This document shows, one piece after another, positions 9,455 to 16,134 of a stretch of 64,000 nt of DNA. Origin of the DNA: Flagellimonas pelagia (lineage in GTDB: Bacteria; Bacteroidota; Bacteroidia; Flavobacteriales; Flavobacteriaceae); assembly GCF_003584135.1 (NCBI RefSeq), contig NZ_QXFI01000026.1, positions 248,001 through 312,000 of the forward strand. The letters are read 5' to 3'. How positions within the stretch are numbered: position 1 is the first letter of the stretch; every line of letters begins with the position of its first letter. Position numbers and translations under genes: made by a program. A model generated the notes under the pieces. The model was not told the DNA's origin. It did no database searches and saw only the letters and a list, made by a program, of their open reading frames with translations.

Positions 9455-11008
9455 TTAAGGTATATTGATTGTTTTACCGTCTTTGTCTTTAAAACGATAT
9501 TCCAGATACTGGTATGCATCCCTTGGCTGGATCTTGATCCATTTTTTATAGGTCTTGAACCATTTGGAACGTATGGAAGGAAAACCTTTGGTAAGGTAAG
9601 CAGCTATGAACGGGTGTATGTTCAAAACAATGCCGTCCGGCTTTTTCTCACCTTTGATGATCCTCTCCAGATCTGACTGGATTTTATCGATCAAGACAAT
9701 GGGCGCTTCCACTTCGGCACCCGCTACGTTCGGATTTTCCTCACTGGTCTTGATGTTCATTTCGGGACGTACCCGTTGCCTTGTAATCTGGACAAGGCCA
9801 AATTTACTGGGGGGCAAAATCTTGTGTTTTGCCCTATCGTCCTTCATTTCTTCCCTAAGATGATCGAACAGTTTTCTTCTGTGGTCACCCTTGGTCATAT
9901 CGATAAAATCGATGACGATGATTCCGCCCATATCGCGCAAACGCAACTGCCTTGCAATTTCTGAGGCGGCCAATAGGTTTACTTCCAAAGCGGTGTCTTC
10001 TTGGTTCTTTGCCTTGTTGGAGCGGTTTCCACTGTTCACGTCGATTACGTGTAGTGCTTCGGTATGCTCTATAACAAGGTATGCCCCGCGGCTCATGGAT
10101 GCTGTGCGTCCGAATGAGGTTTTGATTTGACGTTCGATCCCGAACTTTTCAAAAATGGGGGCCGGACCCGTGTATTGCTTTACAATGGATTCTTTTTCGG
10201 GTGCAATTTCATGCACATAATCCTTGATCTGATTGTAAAGTGTTTCGTCGTCAACATATATTCCGGTAAAGGAATCGTTGAAGACATCCCGAAGGATGGA
10301 TGAGGCCCTGTTAAGTTCCACCAACACTTTGGATGGATGGGGCGCTCGCTGCAATTTCTTGCACATTGCTATCCATTTGGAAAGCAGGTTCTGAAGATCT
10401 TTGTCCAGTTCAGCAACCTTTTTGCCTTCTGCAACGGTACGGATAATGACACCAAATCCCTTGGGCTTGATACTCTTCACGAGTCTGATCAAGCGGTCCT
10501 TTTCTTCCTTGCTCGCTATTTTCTGTGATACCGAGACCCGATCGGAAAACGGGACCATGACCAAGTAACGGCCCGCAATGGATAGCTCGGAGCTTATCCT
10601 AGGGCCCTTGGTGGATATGGGTTCTTTTACAATTTGTACCAATAATGACTGATTGGCCTTGATCACATCGTTGATGCTGCCATTCTTGTCAATGTCTTTT
10701 TCAAATGGAAAATCTTTGAGGGTATAGTCCTTTAACTTCCCTGTCCTGACTCTTTTGATGAATTTCAACATGGAGGACAACTGCGGACCAAGGTCATGAT
10801 AGTGCAGGAACGCATCTTTTTCATAACCTACATTGACGAATGCCGCATTTAGGCCTGTAACGGGTTTTCTTATCTTGGCTAGGAAGATATCCCCTACGGA
10901 AAAGTTGTTGTTATCCTCTTCTTTGTGGAATTCTATTAGTTTTCCATCCTTTAGTAAGGCAAAATCGACTGCTTCGGGAGTAGATCTAACAATTAATTCT
11001 CTATTCAC
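9455..11008 (-). CDS. rng: Ribonuclease E/G family protein (RNase G type)
   Basis: 517 aa. Endoribonuclease for rRNA maturation and mRNA decay. An N-terminal S1 RNA-binding domain (about 35-130, GDIFLAKIRKPVTGLNAAFV) is followed by the RNase E/G catalytic domain with IVIDFIDM and LEVNLLAASEIARQL. The catalytic Mg-binding acidic residues are expected in the DVNSG and DFIDM segments. It starts with GTG (11008), matching the usual MNRELIVRSTPE N-terminus. There is no long C-terminal scaffold, so RNase G type rather than RNase E. Confidence 0.93.
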   Translation of the reverse strand: MNRELIVRSTPEAVDFALLKDGKLIEFHKEEDNNNFSVGDIFLAKIRKPVTGLNAAFVNVGYEKDAFLHYHDLGPQLSSMLKFIKRVRTGKLKDYTLKDFPFEKDIDKNGSINDVIKANQSLLVQIVKEPISTKGPRISSELSIAGRYLVMVPFSDRVSVSQKIASKEEKDRLIRLVKSIKPKGFGVIIRTVAEGKKVAELDKDLQNLLSKWIAMCKKLQRAPHPSKVLVELNRASSILRDVFNDSFTGIYVDDETLYNQIKDYVHEIAPEKESIVKQYTGPAPIFEKFGIERQIKTSFGRTASMSRGAYLVIEHTEALHVIDVNSGNRSNKAKNQEDTALEVNLLAASEIARQLRLRDMGGIIVIDFIDMTKGDHRRKLFDHLREEMKDDRAKHKILPPSKFGLVQITRQRVRPEMNIKTSEENPNVAGAEVEAPIVLIDKIQSDLERIIKGEKKPDGIVLNIHPFIAAYLTKGFPSIRSKWFKTYKKWIKIQPRDAYQYLEYRFKDKDGKTINIP

Positions 11009-11071
11009 CTGAATCGATTTTTATTCGTCCCAATCGAAGATTGTGGGACAAATGATTAAACAATATATGGT

Positions 11072-11093
11072 GTCGGTCATTTTTCGGACCGAC
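11072..11093. other. Inverted repeat in the rng leader
   Basis: GTCGGTC-N8-GACCGAC, a perfect 7-bp inverted repeat about 65 bp upstream of the RNase G start. It could be a hairpin in the 5' untranslated region. No T run follows on either strand, so it is not a terminator. Confidence 0.45.
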
Positions 11094-11143
11094 TGAAATT
11101 CGCTTCTTGAATCTCTATGTCAAAGAACGTTTACGTGTAAAAT

Positions 11144-11172
11144 GAAAAAGTAGTTGTTGCAACTACTTTTTC
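11144..11172 (-). terminator. Terminator overlapping the end of the 29-residue protein gene
   Basis: Perfect 13-bp inverted repeat GAAAAAGTAGTTG / CAACTACTTTTTC with a 3-nt loop. Its minus-strand left arm contains the last two Lys codons and the TAG stop of the small basic protein gene. Confidence 0.8.
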
Positions 11173-11252
11173 TTGTGTCGGTTAGCTCTTCTACGTTTTT
11201 TACGCTTGTGGGTCGCTACCTTATGTCTTTTTCTTTTCTTTCCACTCGGCAT
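11163..11252 (-). CDS. 29-residue Arg/Lys-rich protein, probably ribosome-associated
   Basis: ATG at 11252 to TAG at 11163 encodes 29 residues beginning MPSGKKRKRHKVATHKRKKR and ending in HKKK. Eighteen of the 29 are Lys or Arg. The frame ends in its own terminator and lies between HU and RNase G on the same strand. Tiny, extremely basic proteins like this are nearly always RNA- or ribosome-bound. I recall near-identical short proteins in other Bacteroidota, usually unannotated. A specific ribosomal protein name cannot be assigned from sequence alone. Confidence 0.75.
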   Translation of the reverse strand: MPSGKKRKRHKVATHKRKKRRRANRHKKK

Positions 11253-11278
11253 ATGGCTCTTCCTTTAGTGTTATAAAT

Positions 11279-11569
11279 TTATTTTACTTCAACGTTGCTT
11301 TTTACACCTTCCACAAATACTTTGGCCGGCTTGAATGCAGGGATATTGTGTGCTGGAATTTTGATGGTGGTGTTCTTGGAAATATTTCTTCCTGTTTTTT
11401 CAGCTCTGGTCTTGATGATAAAACTTCCAAATCCTCTTAGGTAAACATTATCTCCGTTTTCCAAGGATGCTTTTACCTCATCCATAAAAGACTCCACTGT
11501 CGCTTGCACGTCTCCTTTTTCAATTCCTAGTTTCTCTGAGATTCTAGTTACAATATCTGCTTTCGTCAT
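11279..11569 (-). CDS. HU/IHF family DNA-binding protein
   Basis: 96 aa, complete. Histone-like nucleoid protein that bends DNA as a dimer. It starts MTKADIVTRISEKLG and has the family segment VYLRGFGSFIIKTRAEKTGRN. The arm region that grips the minor groove ends in the IPAHNIPAFKPAK motif. It is divergent from mutY, with a Bacteroidota promoter box in the gap. It may continue into the 29-residue protein gene 26 bp downstream. Confidence 0.95.
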   Translation of the reverse strand: MTKADIVTRISEKLGIEKGDVQATVESFMDEVKASLENGDNVYLRGFGSFIIKTRAEKTGRNISKNTTIKIPAHNIPAFKPAKVFVEGVKSNVEVK

Positions 11570-11605
11570 TTCTCTTGATTATTTTTTCTTGTTTTTTTCG
11601 GCTTG

Positions 11606-11613
11606 CAAATATA
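11606..11613 (-). promoter_or_regulatory. -7 box for the HU gene
   Basis: On the minus strand the sequence is TATATTTG, a full match to TAnnTTTG, 37 bp upstream of the HU ATG. The surrounding region is AT-rich and no exact -33 TTG was seen. Confidence 0.5.
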
Positions 11614-11694
11614 AACATTAAAATTAATCTTTCGTTTAAACCCTTTAATTTTAAGTATATAAACTGATACATTTGATTCCTAGTATTTTTTTGC

Positions 11695-12732
11695 ATGTCT
11701 TTTTCCCATAAAATTCTGGATTGGTACCATACGCATAAAAGGGAACTTCCTTGGAGGGAAACCCGTGATCCCTATAAGATTTGGCTATCCGAAATCATGC
11801 TCCAACAGACCCGAGTGGTGCAAGGAATGCCTTATTACCATAGGTTTTTGGAGGCTTTCCCCACGGTTTATGATCTGGCCCAGGCTCCAGAGGAAAAGGT
11901 ATTGAAGCTTTGGCAGGGCCTTGGGTATTATTCCCGTGCCCGTAACCTGCATGCCACCGCAAAAATGGTGGTGGAGCAATTTGGAGGCGAATTTCCACGG
12001 ACCTACAAGGACCTAAAATCCCTGAAAGGGGTTGGGGATTATACCGCCAGTGCCATTGCCTCTTTCTGTTTTAATGTGCCCGAACCGGTGGTTGACGGTA
12101 ATGTGTATCGGGTGTTGGCCAGATATTTTGGCGTGGACCTTCCCATAAACAGTCCTTCGGGCATAAAATATTTTAAAGAATTGGCGAGGGAGGTCATGGA
12201 TGCGGAACAGATTCGGGATTACAACCAAGGGATCATGGAGTTTGGGGCCATCCAATGCGCGCCCAAAAAACCCTATTGTTTGCTTTGTCCCTTGAATGAG
12301 GGATGCGTGGCCCTTAAGGAAAACAAGGTGGACAACCTTCCCATAAAGAACAACAAGACTAAAGTACGGGTACGCCACTTTAATTATTTGGTGTATTTGG
12401 ATATCCATAACAATACATTATTGGAGCAACGAAAGGGCAAGGGTATTTGGCAAAACTTGTATCAATTCCCGTTGGTGGAGTCAGAAAAAGAAATGAATCC
12501 TGACGAAATGGAGCATTATTTAAAAAGTGAAAGCAACCTACAATTGCTGGATATGGCTACACCTTACAACCCGGATCCCATCATCCACAAACTTTCCCAT
12601 CAACATTTACACACAAAATTTTGGATCGTAAAAACTTCTGATATATTGGAGGAGGGAACGGCTTGGGAAGAAGTAAGCCAATTCCCGGTACCTGTTTTGA
12701 TAGCCGATTTTATCAGGACATTGAAAATTTAG
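11695..12732 (+). CDS. mutY: A/G-specific adenine glycosylase
   Basis: 345 aa. Base-excision repair enzyme removing A mispaired with 8-oxoG. It has the catalytic Glu segment SEIMLQQTRV, the helix-hairpin-helix LKGVGDYTASAIA with catalytic Asp in VVDGNVYRVLAR, and the 4Fe-4S ligands CAPKKPYCLLCPLNEGC (Cx6Cx2Cx5C). The C-terminal NUDIX-like domain (about 235-345) reads the lesion. The start follows the usual MSFSHKILDWYHTHKRELPWR. ssb follows 23 bp later. Confidence 0.97.
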   Translation: MSFSHKILDWYHTHKRELPWRETRDPYKIWLSEIMLQQTRVVQGMPYYHRFLEAFPTVYDLAQAPEEKVLKLWQGLGYYSRARNLHATAKMVVEQFGGEFPRTYKDLKSLKGVGDYTASAIASFCFNVPEPVVDGNVYRVLARYFGVDLPINSPSGIKYFKELAREVMDAEQIRDYNQGIMEFGAIQCAPKKPYCLLCPLNEGCVALKENKVDNLPIKNNKTKVRVRHFNYLVYLDIHNNTLLEQRKGKGIWQNLYQFPLVESEKEMNPDEMEHYLKSESNLQLLDMATPYNPDPIIHKLSHQHLHTKFWIVKTSDILEEGTAWEEVSQFPVPVLIADFIRTLKI

Positions 12733-12740
12733 TATTTTTG
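12733..12740 (+). promoter_or_regulatory. -7 box for ssb
   Basis: TATTTTTG directly after the mutY stop codon and 15 bp before the ssb ATG. It matches TAnnTTTG, so ssb-gldE-gldD may be transcribed apart from mutY. No TTG at the expected spacing. Confidence 0.4.
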
Positions 12741-12755
12741 ATTAATTAGAGAACT

Positions 12756-13211
12756 ATGAGTGGAACATTGAACAAAGTAATGCTGATCGGGCATTTGGGA
12801 GACGAAGTGAAAATTCACTATTTTGAAGGAGGTAACTGTATAGCCAGATTTCCATTGGCCACCAATGAGACCTATACCAATAGGCAGACAGGTGAGAAGG
12901 TGACCAATACGGAATGGCACAATATAGTGGTAAGGAACAAGGCTGCTGAAATATGTGAAAAATACCTGAGTAAAGGAGATAAGGTGTATGTGGAGGGAAG
13001 GTTGAAGAACAGACAATGGCAGGGTGAAGATGGCAACATGCGGTATACCACCGAGGTGCATGTTCAGGACTTTACATTTTTGACCACCAAAAATGAAAGT
13101 ATGGCAAATACCCAAATGTCGGGTACTGCGCCACAGAATGTACCATCTCGACCCAGTGCCCCGGAAGTCCCTGTAGATGATACCGAAGAGGATGATGACC
13201 TACCATTCTAA
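12756..13211 (+). CDS. ssb: Single-stranded DNA-binding protein
   Basis: 151 aa. OB-fold domain (about 1-110, NKVMLIGHLGDEVKIHYFEGGNCIARFPLATNE), a flexible linker with Pro/Ser, and the acidic tip DTEEDDDLPF that recruits repair and replication partners. It lies between mutY and gldE, a gene order I know from several Flavobacteriia. The length fits the short bacterial SSB class. Confidence 0.96.
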   Translation: MSGTLNKVMLIGHLGDEVKIHYFEGGNCIARFPLATNETYTNRQTGEKVTNTEWHNIVVRNKAAEICEKYLSKGDKVYVEGRLKNRQWQGEDGNMRYTTEVHVQDFTFLTTKNESMANTQMSGTAPQNVPSRPSAPEVPVDDTEEDDDLPF

Positions 13212-13236
13212 AAATAAAGTTTAAAGCGATACAAAT

Positions 13237-14547
13237 TTGGATCCCGAGCCCCATTGTTTGGCAATTTTCTTTACGGCGTTTAGTGGAATCTTCACTATAA
13301 AAATACTTGTGCTTTTGTTTCTGTTGGCAGGGTCGGCCTTGATTTCTGCGGCAGAAGTCGCCATGTTCGGACTATCCCAGACCGACATCAACGAACTGGA
13401 AGAAAATGATTCTTCACGTGGAAAGTTGATTGCACGTTTGTTGGACAAGCCCAAAAAATTATTGGCCACCATTCTGATCACCAACAATGCCATAAACATA
13501 GGCATTGTGTTATTGTTCAGTTCCATTGGAGACACCCTCTTTGTAGGGATTGATGGAACCCTTCGGTTTTTGTTGGAAGTGGTGATGGCTACTTTTTTGA
13601 TCTTGATGTTCGGGGAAATCCTTCCCAAAATATATGCGAACCGCAACCGGGTGCAGTTTTCCCAATTTATGGCCGTGCCCTTAAAAGGCTTGAGTTTTTT
13701 GTTCACCCCATTGAGTATGCCCATGCGGTCGGCCACATTGTATTTGGAAGATAAACTTGGTAAACAAAAGTCCAGCCTAAGTGTAAATCACTTGTCACAA
13801 GCATTGGAACTTGCCTCCGAAGGCGATACCACTAAGGAAGAGCAGAAGATCTTGGAAGGCATCGTGACCTTTGGGAATACCGATACCAAGCAAGTGATGC
13901 AACCTCGCATCGATATTTTTGCCCTCAACGAAAAAATGAAGTTCCCGGAAGTGCTTTTGGAAATCAAAAAGAATGGATATTCCAGGATTCCGGTGTTTTC
14001 CGAGAATATGGACAATGTTTTGGGAGTGCTTTATGTAAAGGATCTTTTGCCTTATATCGACCGTAAAAGTTTTAATTGGATGTCACTCATCCGTGAACCC
14101 TACTTTGTTCCGGAGAATAAAAAACTGGACGACCTATTATTGGAATTTCAGGAAAAGAAAAACCATTTGGCCGTGGTGGTGGATGAATATGGGGGTACTT
14201 CGGGGATCGTTACTTTGGAAGACGTAATCGAAGAAATCGTGGGCGATATTAGTGATGAGTTTGATGATGAAGATTTGATTTTCTCCAAATTGGATGACCA
14301 TACTTATGTTTTTGATGGAAAGACGGCCCTAAAAGATTTTTATCGGGTGGTGAAGATTGAGGATGAAGAGGAATTTGAAAACCAAAAAGGGGAATCGGAA
14401 ACCATCGCCGGATTTGTACTCGAAATCTCCGGTAGTTTCCCGAAAGTGGGAGAAAAGGTGATGTTCAATGATTACCAGTTTATTGTGGAAAGTATGGACA
14501 AAAAAAGATTGAAACGCATAAAAGTAACCTTGCCCCATGAAGCATAG
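13237..14547 (+). CDS. gldE: Gliding motility-associated protein GldE (CNNM/CorC-like)
   Basis: 436 aa. An N-terminal DUF21/CNNM membrane domain with four hydrophobic segments (about 15-180) is followed by paired CBS domains (about 200-325, ILEGIVTFGNTDTKQVMQPR and VVVDEYGGTSGIVTLEDVIEEIVGDI) and a CorC_HlyC domain (about 345-430). The frame opens at TTG 13237. It overlaps gldD by 11 bp, the known gldE-gldD arrangement. In Flavobacterium, GldE supports GldD in gliding and the type IX secretion machinery. A metal-ion transport role is possible by family. Confidence 0.9.
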   Translation: MDPEPHCLAIFFTAFSGIFTIKILVLLFLLAGSALISAAEVAMFGLSQTDINELEENDSSRGKLIARLLDKPKKLLATILITNNAINIGIVLLFSSIGDTLFVGIDGTLRFLLEVVMATFLILMFGEILPKIYANRNRVQFSQFMAVPLKGLSFLFTPLSMPMRSATLYLEDKLGKQKSSLSVNHLSQALELASEGDTTKEEQKILEGIVTFGNTDTKQVMQPRIDIFALNEKMKFPEVLLEIKKNGYSRIPVFSENMDNVLGVLYVKDLLPYIDRKSFNWMSLIREPYFVPENKKLDDLLLEFQEKKNHLAVVVDEYGGTSGIVTLEDVIEEIVGDISDEFDDEDLIFSKLDDHTYVFDGKTALKDFYRVVKIEDEEEFENQKGESETIAGFVLEISGSFPKVGEKVMFNDYQFIVESMDKKRLKRIKVTLPHEA

Positions 14548-15091
14548 CCCGATTATATTCTTCGTTTTAGCCATACTTTTTATGGGGTGTAAGGAAGACG
14601 TACTGCCCAAACCCAAGGCCATGTTGCGCTTGGAATACCCTGCTGCAACATATGTCCAAACCAATTTGGACTGTCCTTATGTATTTGATCAAAATACCCT
14701 TTCTGAAATCAAGGAAAACAAGGATTGTTCCTTGGAGGTGGACTATCCAATGATGCATGGGTCCATCTATCTAACCTATAAACCAGTTCATGGAAATTTG
14801 GACACCTTGTTGATAGATGCACAGAAATTGTCATACGAACATGTGGTAAAAGCGGACAACATCATAGAACAGCCCTATATCAACCAAGATCATGGCGTCT
14901 ATGGTATGTTCTACGAGGTCAGCGGGAATGCGGCATCCCAGTCCCAGTTTTATGTAACGGACAGCATCCAACATTTTGTGACCGGGTCCTTGTATTTTTA
15001 TGCTAAACCTAATTACGATTCCATCCTTCCAGCGGCCATGTACTTACAGAATGACATCCGAAGGATTATGGAAAGTATCAGGTGGGAGTGA
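14537..15091 (+). CDS. gldD: Gliding motility lipoprotein GldD
   Basis: 184 aa. The lipoprotein signal MKHSPIIFFVLAILFMGC places the lipobox Cys at residue 18. The mature part is about 165 aa and contains the family segment LRLEYPAATYV and a C-terminal FYAKPNYDSILPAAMYLQNDI. GldD is required for gliding and stable type IX secretion in Flavobacterium. It overlaps the end of gldE, so translation is likely coupled. It is tail to tail with the next gene with no gap. Confidence 0.93.
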   Translation: MKHSPIIFFVLAILFMGCKEDVLPKPKAMLRLEYPAATYVQTNLDCPYVFDQNTLSEIKENKDCSLEVDYPMMHGSIYLTYKPVHGNLDTLLIDAQKLSYEHVVKADNIIEQPYINQDHGVYGMFYEVSGNAASQSQFYVTDSIQHFVTGSLYFYAKPNYDSILPAAMYLQNDIRRIMESIRWE

Positions 15092-15526
15092 TTATTCCTC
15101 CTTCGCCTTGGCCAAAAGGGCTTCCGCTTTGGCAATACTATTATTGATCTGGTCTTTTACGACTTGTACTTTTTCTTCTTCCTCGTTGAGCCATTTTTGT
15201 TTTTGCTCGGTGAGTTCCTTCCCATTCAGTATTTCATCGGAGTTGAACCGATCGCCAAATTCCTTCATCCAATCCATCATGGATACATGGGCTTCCTGAA
15301 GATCTTTCATGGCCGCTTCGTATTGTTGGCCCACTTCAGTGGTGTCAACTTTGGCTTTCAGTTGACCGACCAATTTCCCCAATTTTCCCATTTCTGGCAT
15401 CACCTCGTCATGGATGGCCATTACTCGCTCCATTTGGGTTGGTCCCTCGGGAGTCTTTTTTTCCTCTTTACAGGATATGATACTTAGGGATAAAGCAAGA
15501 ACGGATAAGGATAGTATTTTTTTCAT
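15092..15526 (-). CDS. Small lipoprotein, helical, function unknown
   Basis: 144 aa. The signal MKKILSLSVLALSLSIISC ends in a lipobox Cys followed by KEEKK. The rest is almost wholly helical and charged, with coiled-coil character (MERVMAIHDEVMPEMGKLGKLVGQLKAKV). Related Bacteroidota proteins carry uninformative names and I know no function. It ends exactly against the stop of gldD, on the opposite strand. Confidence 0.8.
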   Translation of the reverse strand: MKKILSLSVLALSLSIISCKEEKKTPEGPTQMERVMAIHDEVMPEMGKLGKLVGQLKAKVDTTEVGQQYEAAMKDLQEAHVSMMDWMKEFGDRFNSDEILNGKELTEQKQKWLNEEEEKVQVVKDQINNSIAKAEALLAKAKEE

Positions 15527-15581
15527 GTACCTAGTTTAAAATTCAAAGTTAGTTAGGAAATCGCTTATGTAAGGATAATAC

Positions 15582-15606
15582 TCACCTAAAAAGTATTAAT
15601 AGGTGA
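15582..15606. promoter_or_regulatory. Inverted repeat upstream of the copper receptor operon
   Basis: TCACCT-N13-AGGTGA, perfect 6-bp arms, centred about 50 bp upstream of the -7 box at 15639. The spacing suits a dimeric regulator. The regulator is unknown. Confidence 0.4.
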
Positions 15607-15638
15607 TTATGGTTACTAAAAATATAGCAGGTACTCCT

Positions 15639-15646
15639 TATCTTTG
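15639..15646 (+). promoter_or_regulatory. -7 box for the copper receptor operon
   Basis: TATCTTTG, a full TAnnTTTG match, 28 bp before the TTG start of the small membrane protein. A TTG -33 box at normal spacing was not found, which would fit a regulated promoter. Confidence 0.5.
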
Positions 15647-15673
15647 TAATTATTTTTAAAGTATAGCAAATCT

Positions 15674-16069
15674 TTGGTCCAAGCACAAGTATATATAAAG
15701 GGGGGGCAGTCCATTTTGATAGGACTTTTTGTTGCTTTTATTCTGATGAGCAATCTTCGCTTTTCTTGTATGTACGTGTATTATAGCATTGATAGGGAAG
15801 GATTTATAGAGCGACTTTGTGAGAACAAGGACAAACCTGAATTGAAGTGCGACGGTAAATGTATGCTGGCCAAAATGCTCCAGGCGCAAACCGATGAGGA
15901 TGAGCGCCCCATGCCCATCATTGGTTGGGAGCAGGTACTGGTCTTTTTTGTGAAGTTGCCAGATTTCAGACTTCAAAATGCCATCGATACCGATAATGTG
16001 TACCATCATTATACCAACAATTATTCCTACAGGTTCAGCGATGTCCTGAACAAACCGCCCATTGTTTAA
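15674..16069 (+). CDS. Small Cys-containing membrane protein linked to the copper receptor
   Basis: 131 aa. One membrane segment (about 14-28) is followed by a short soluble domain with CENKDKPELKCDGKCMLAKML. This Cys-x(n)-CxxxC pattern is seen in small Bacteroidota proteins encoded next to metal-type TonB receptors. Metal handling is inferred, not shown. No ATG precedes the membrane segment, so TTG 15674 is the likely start. A run of seven G (15700-15706) lies in codons 9-11. The receptor starts 65 bp downstream on the same strand. Confidence 0.65.
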   Translation: MVQAQVYIKGGQSILIGLFVAFILMSNLRFSCMYVYYSIDREGFIERLCENKDKPELKCDGKCMLAKMLQAQTDEDERPMPIIGWEQVLVFFVKLPDFRLQNAIDTDNVYHHYTNNYSYRFSDVLNKPPIV

Positions 16070-16134
16070 GATTTCACAGTATAAGTCGGCAAACCTGGTT
16101 TGCTGCATTGTATAATCTTAAATTTTATATCAAA

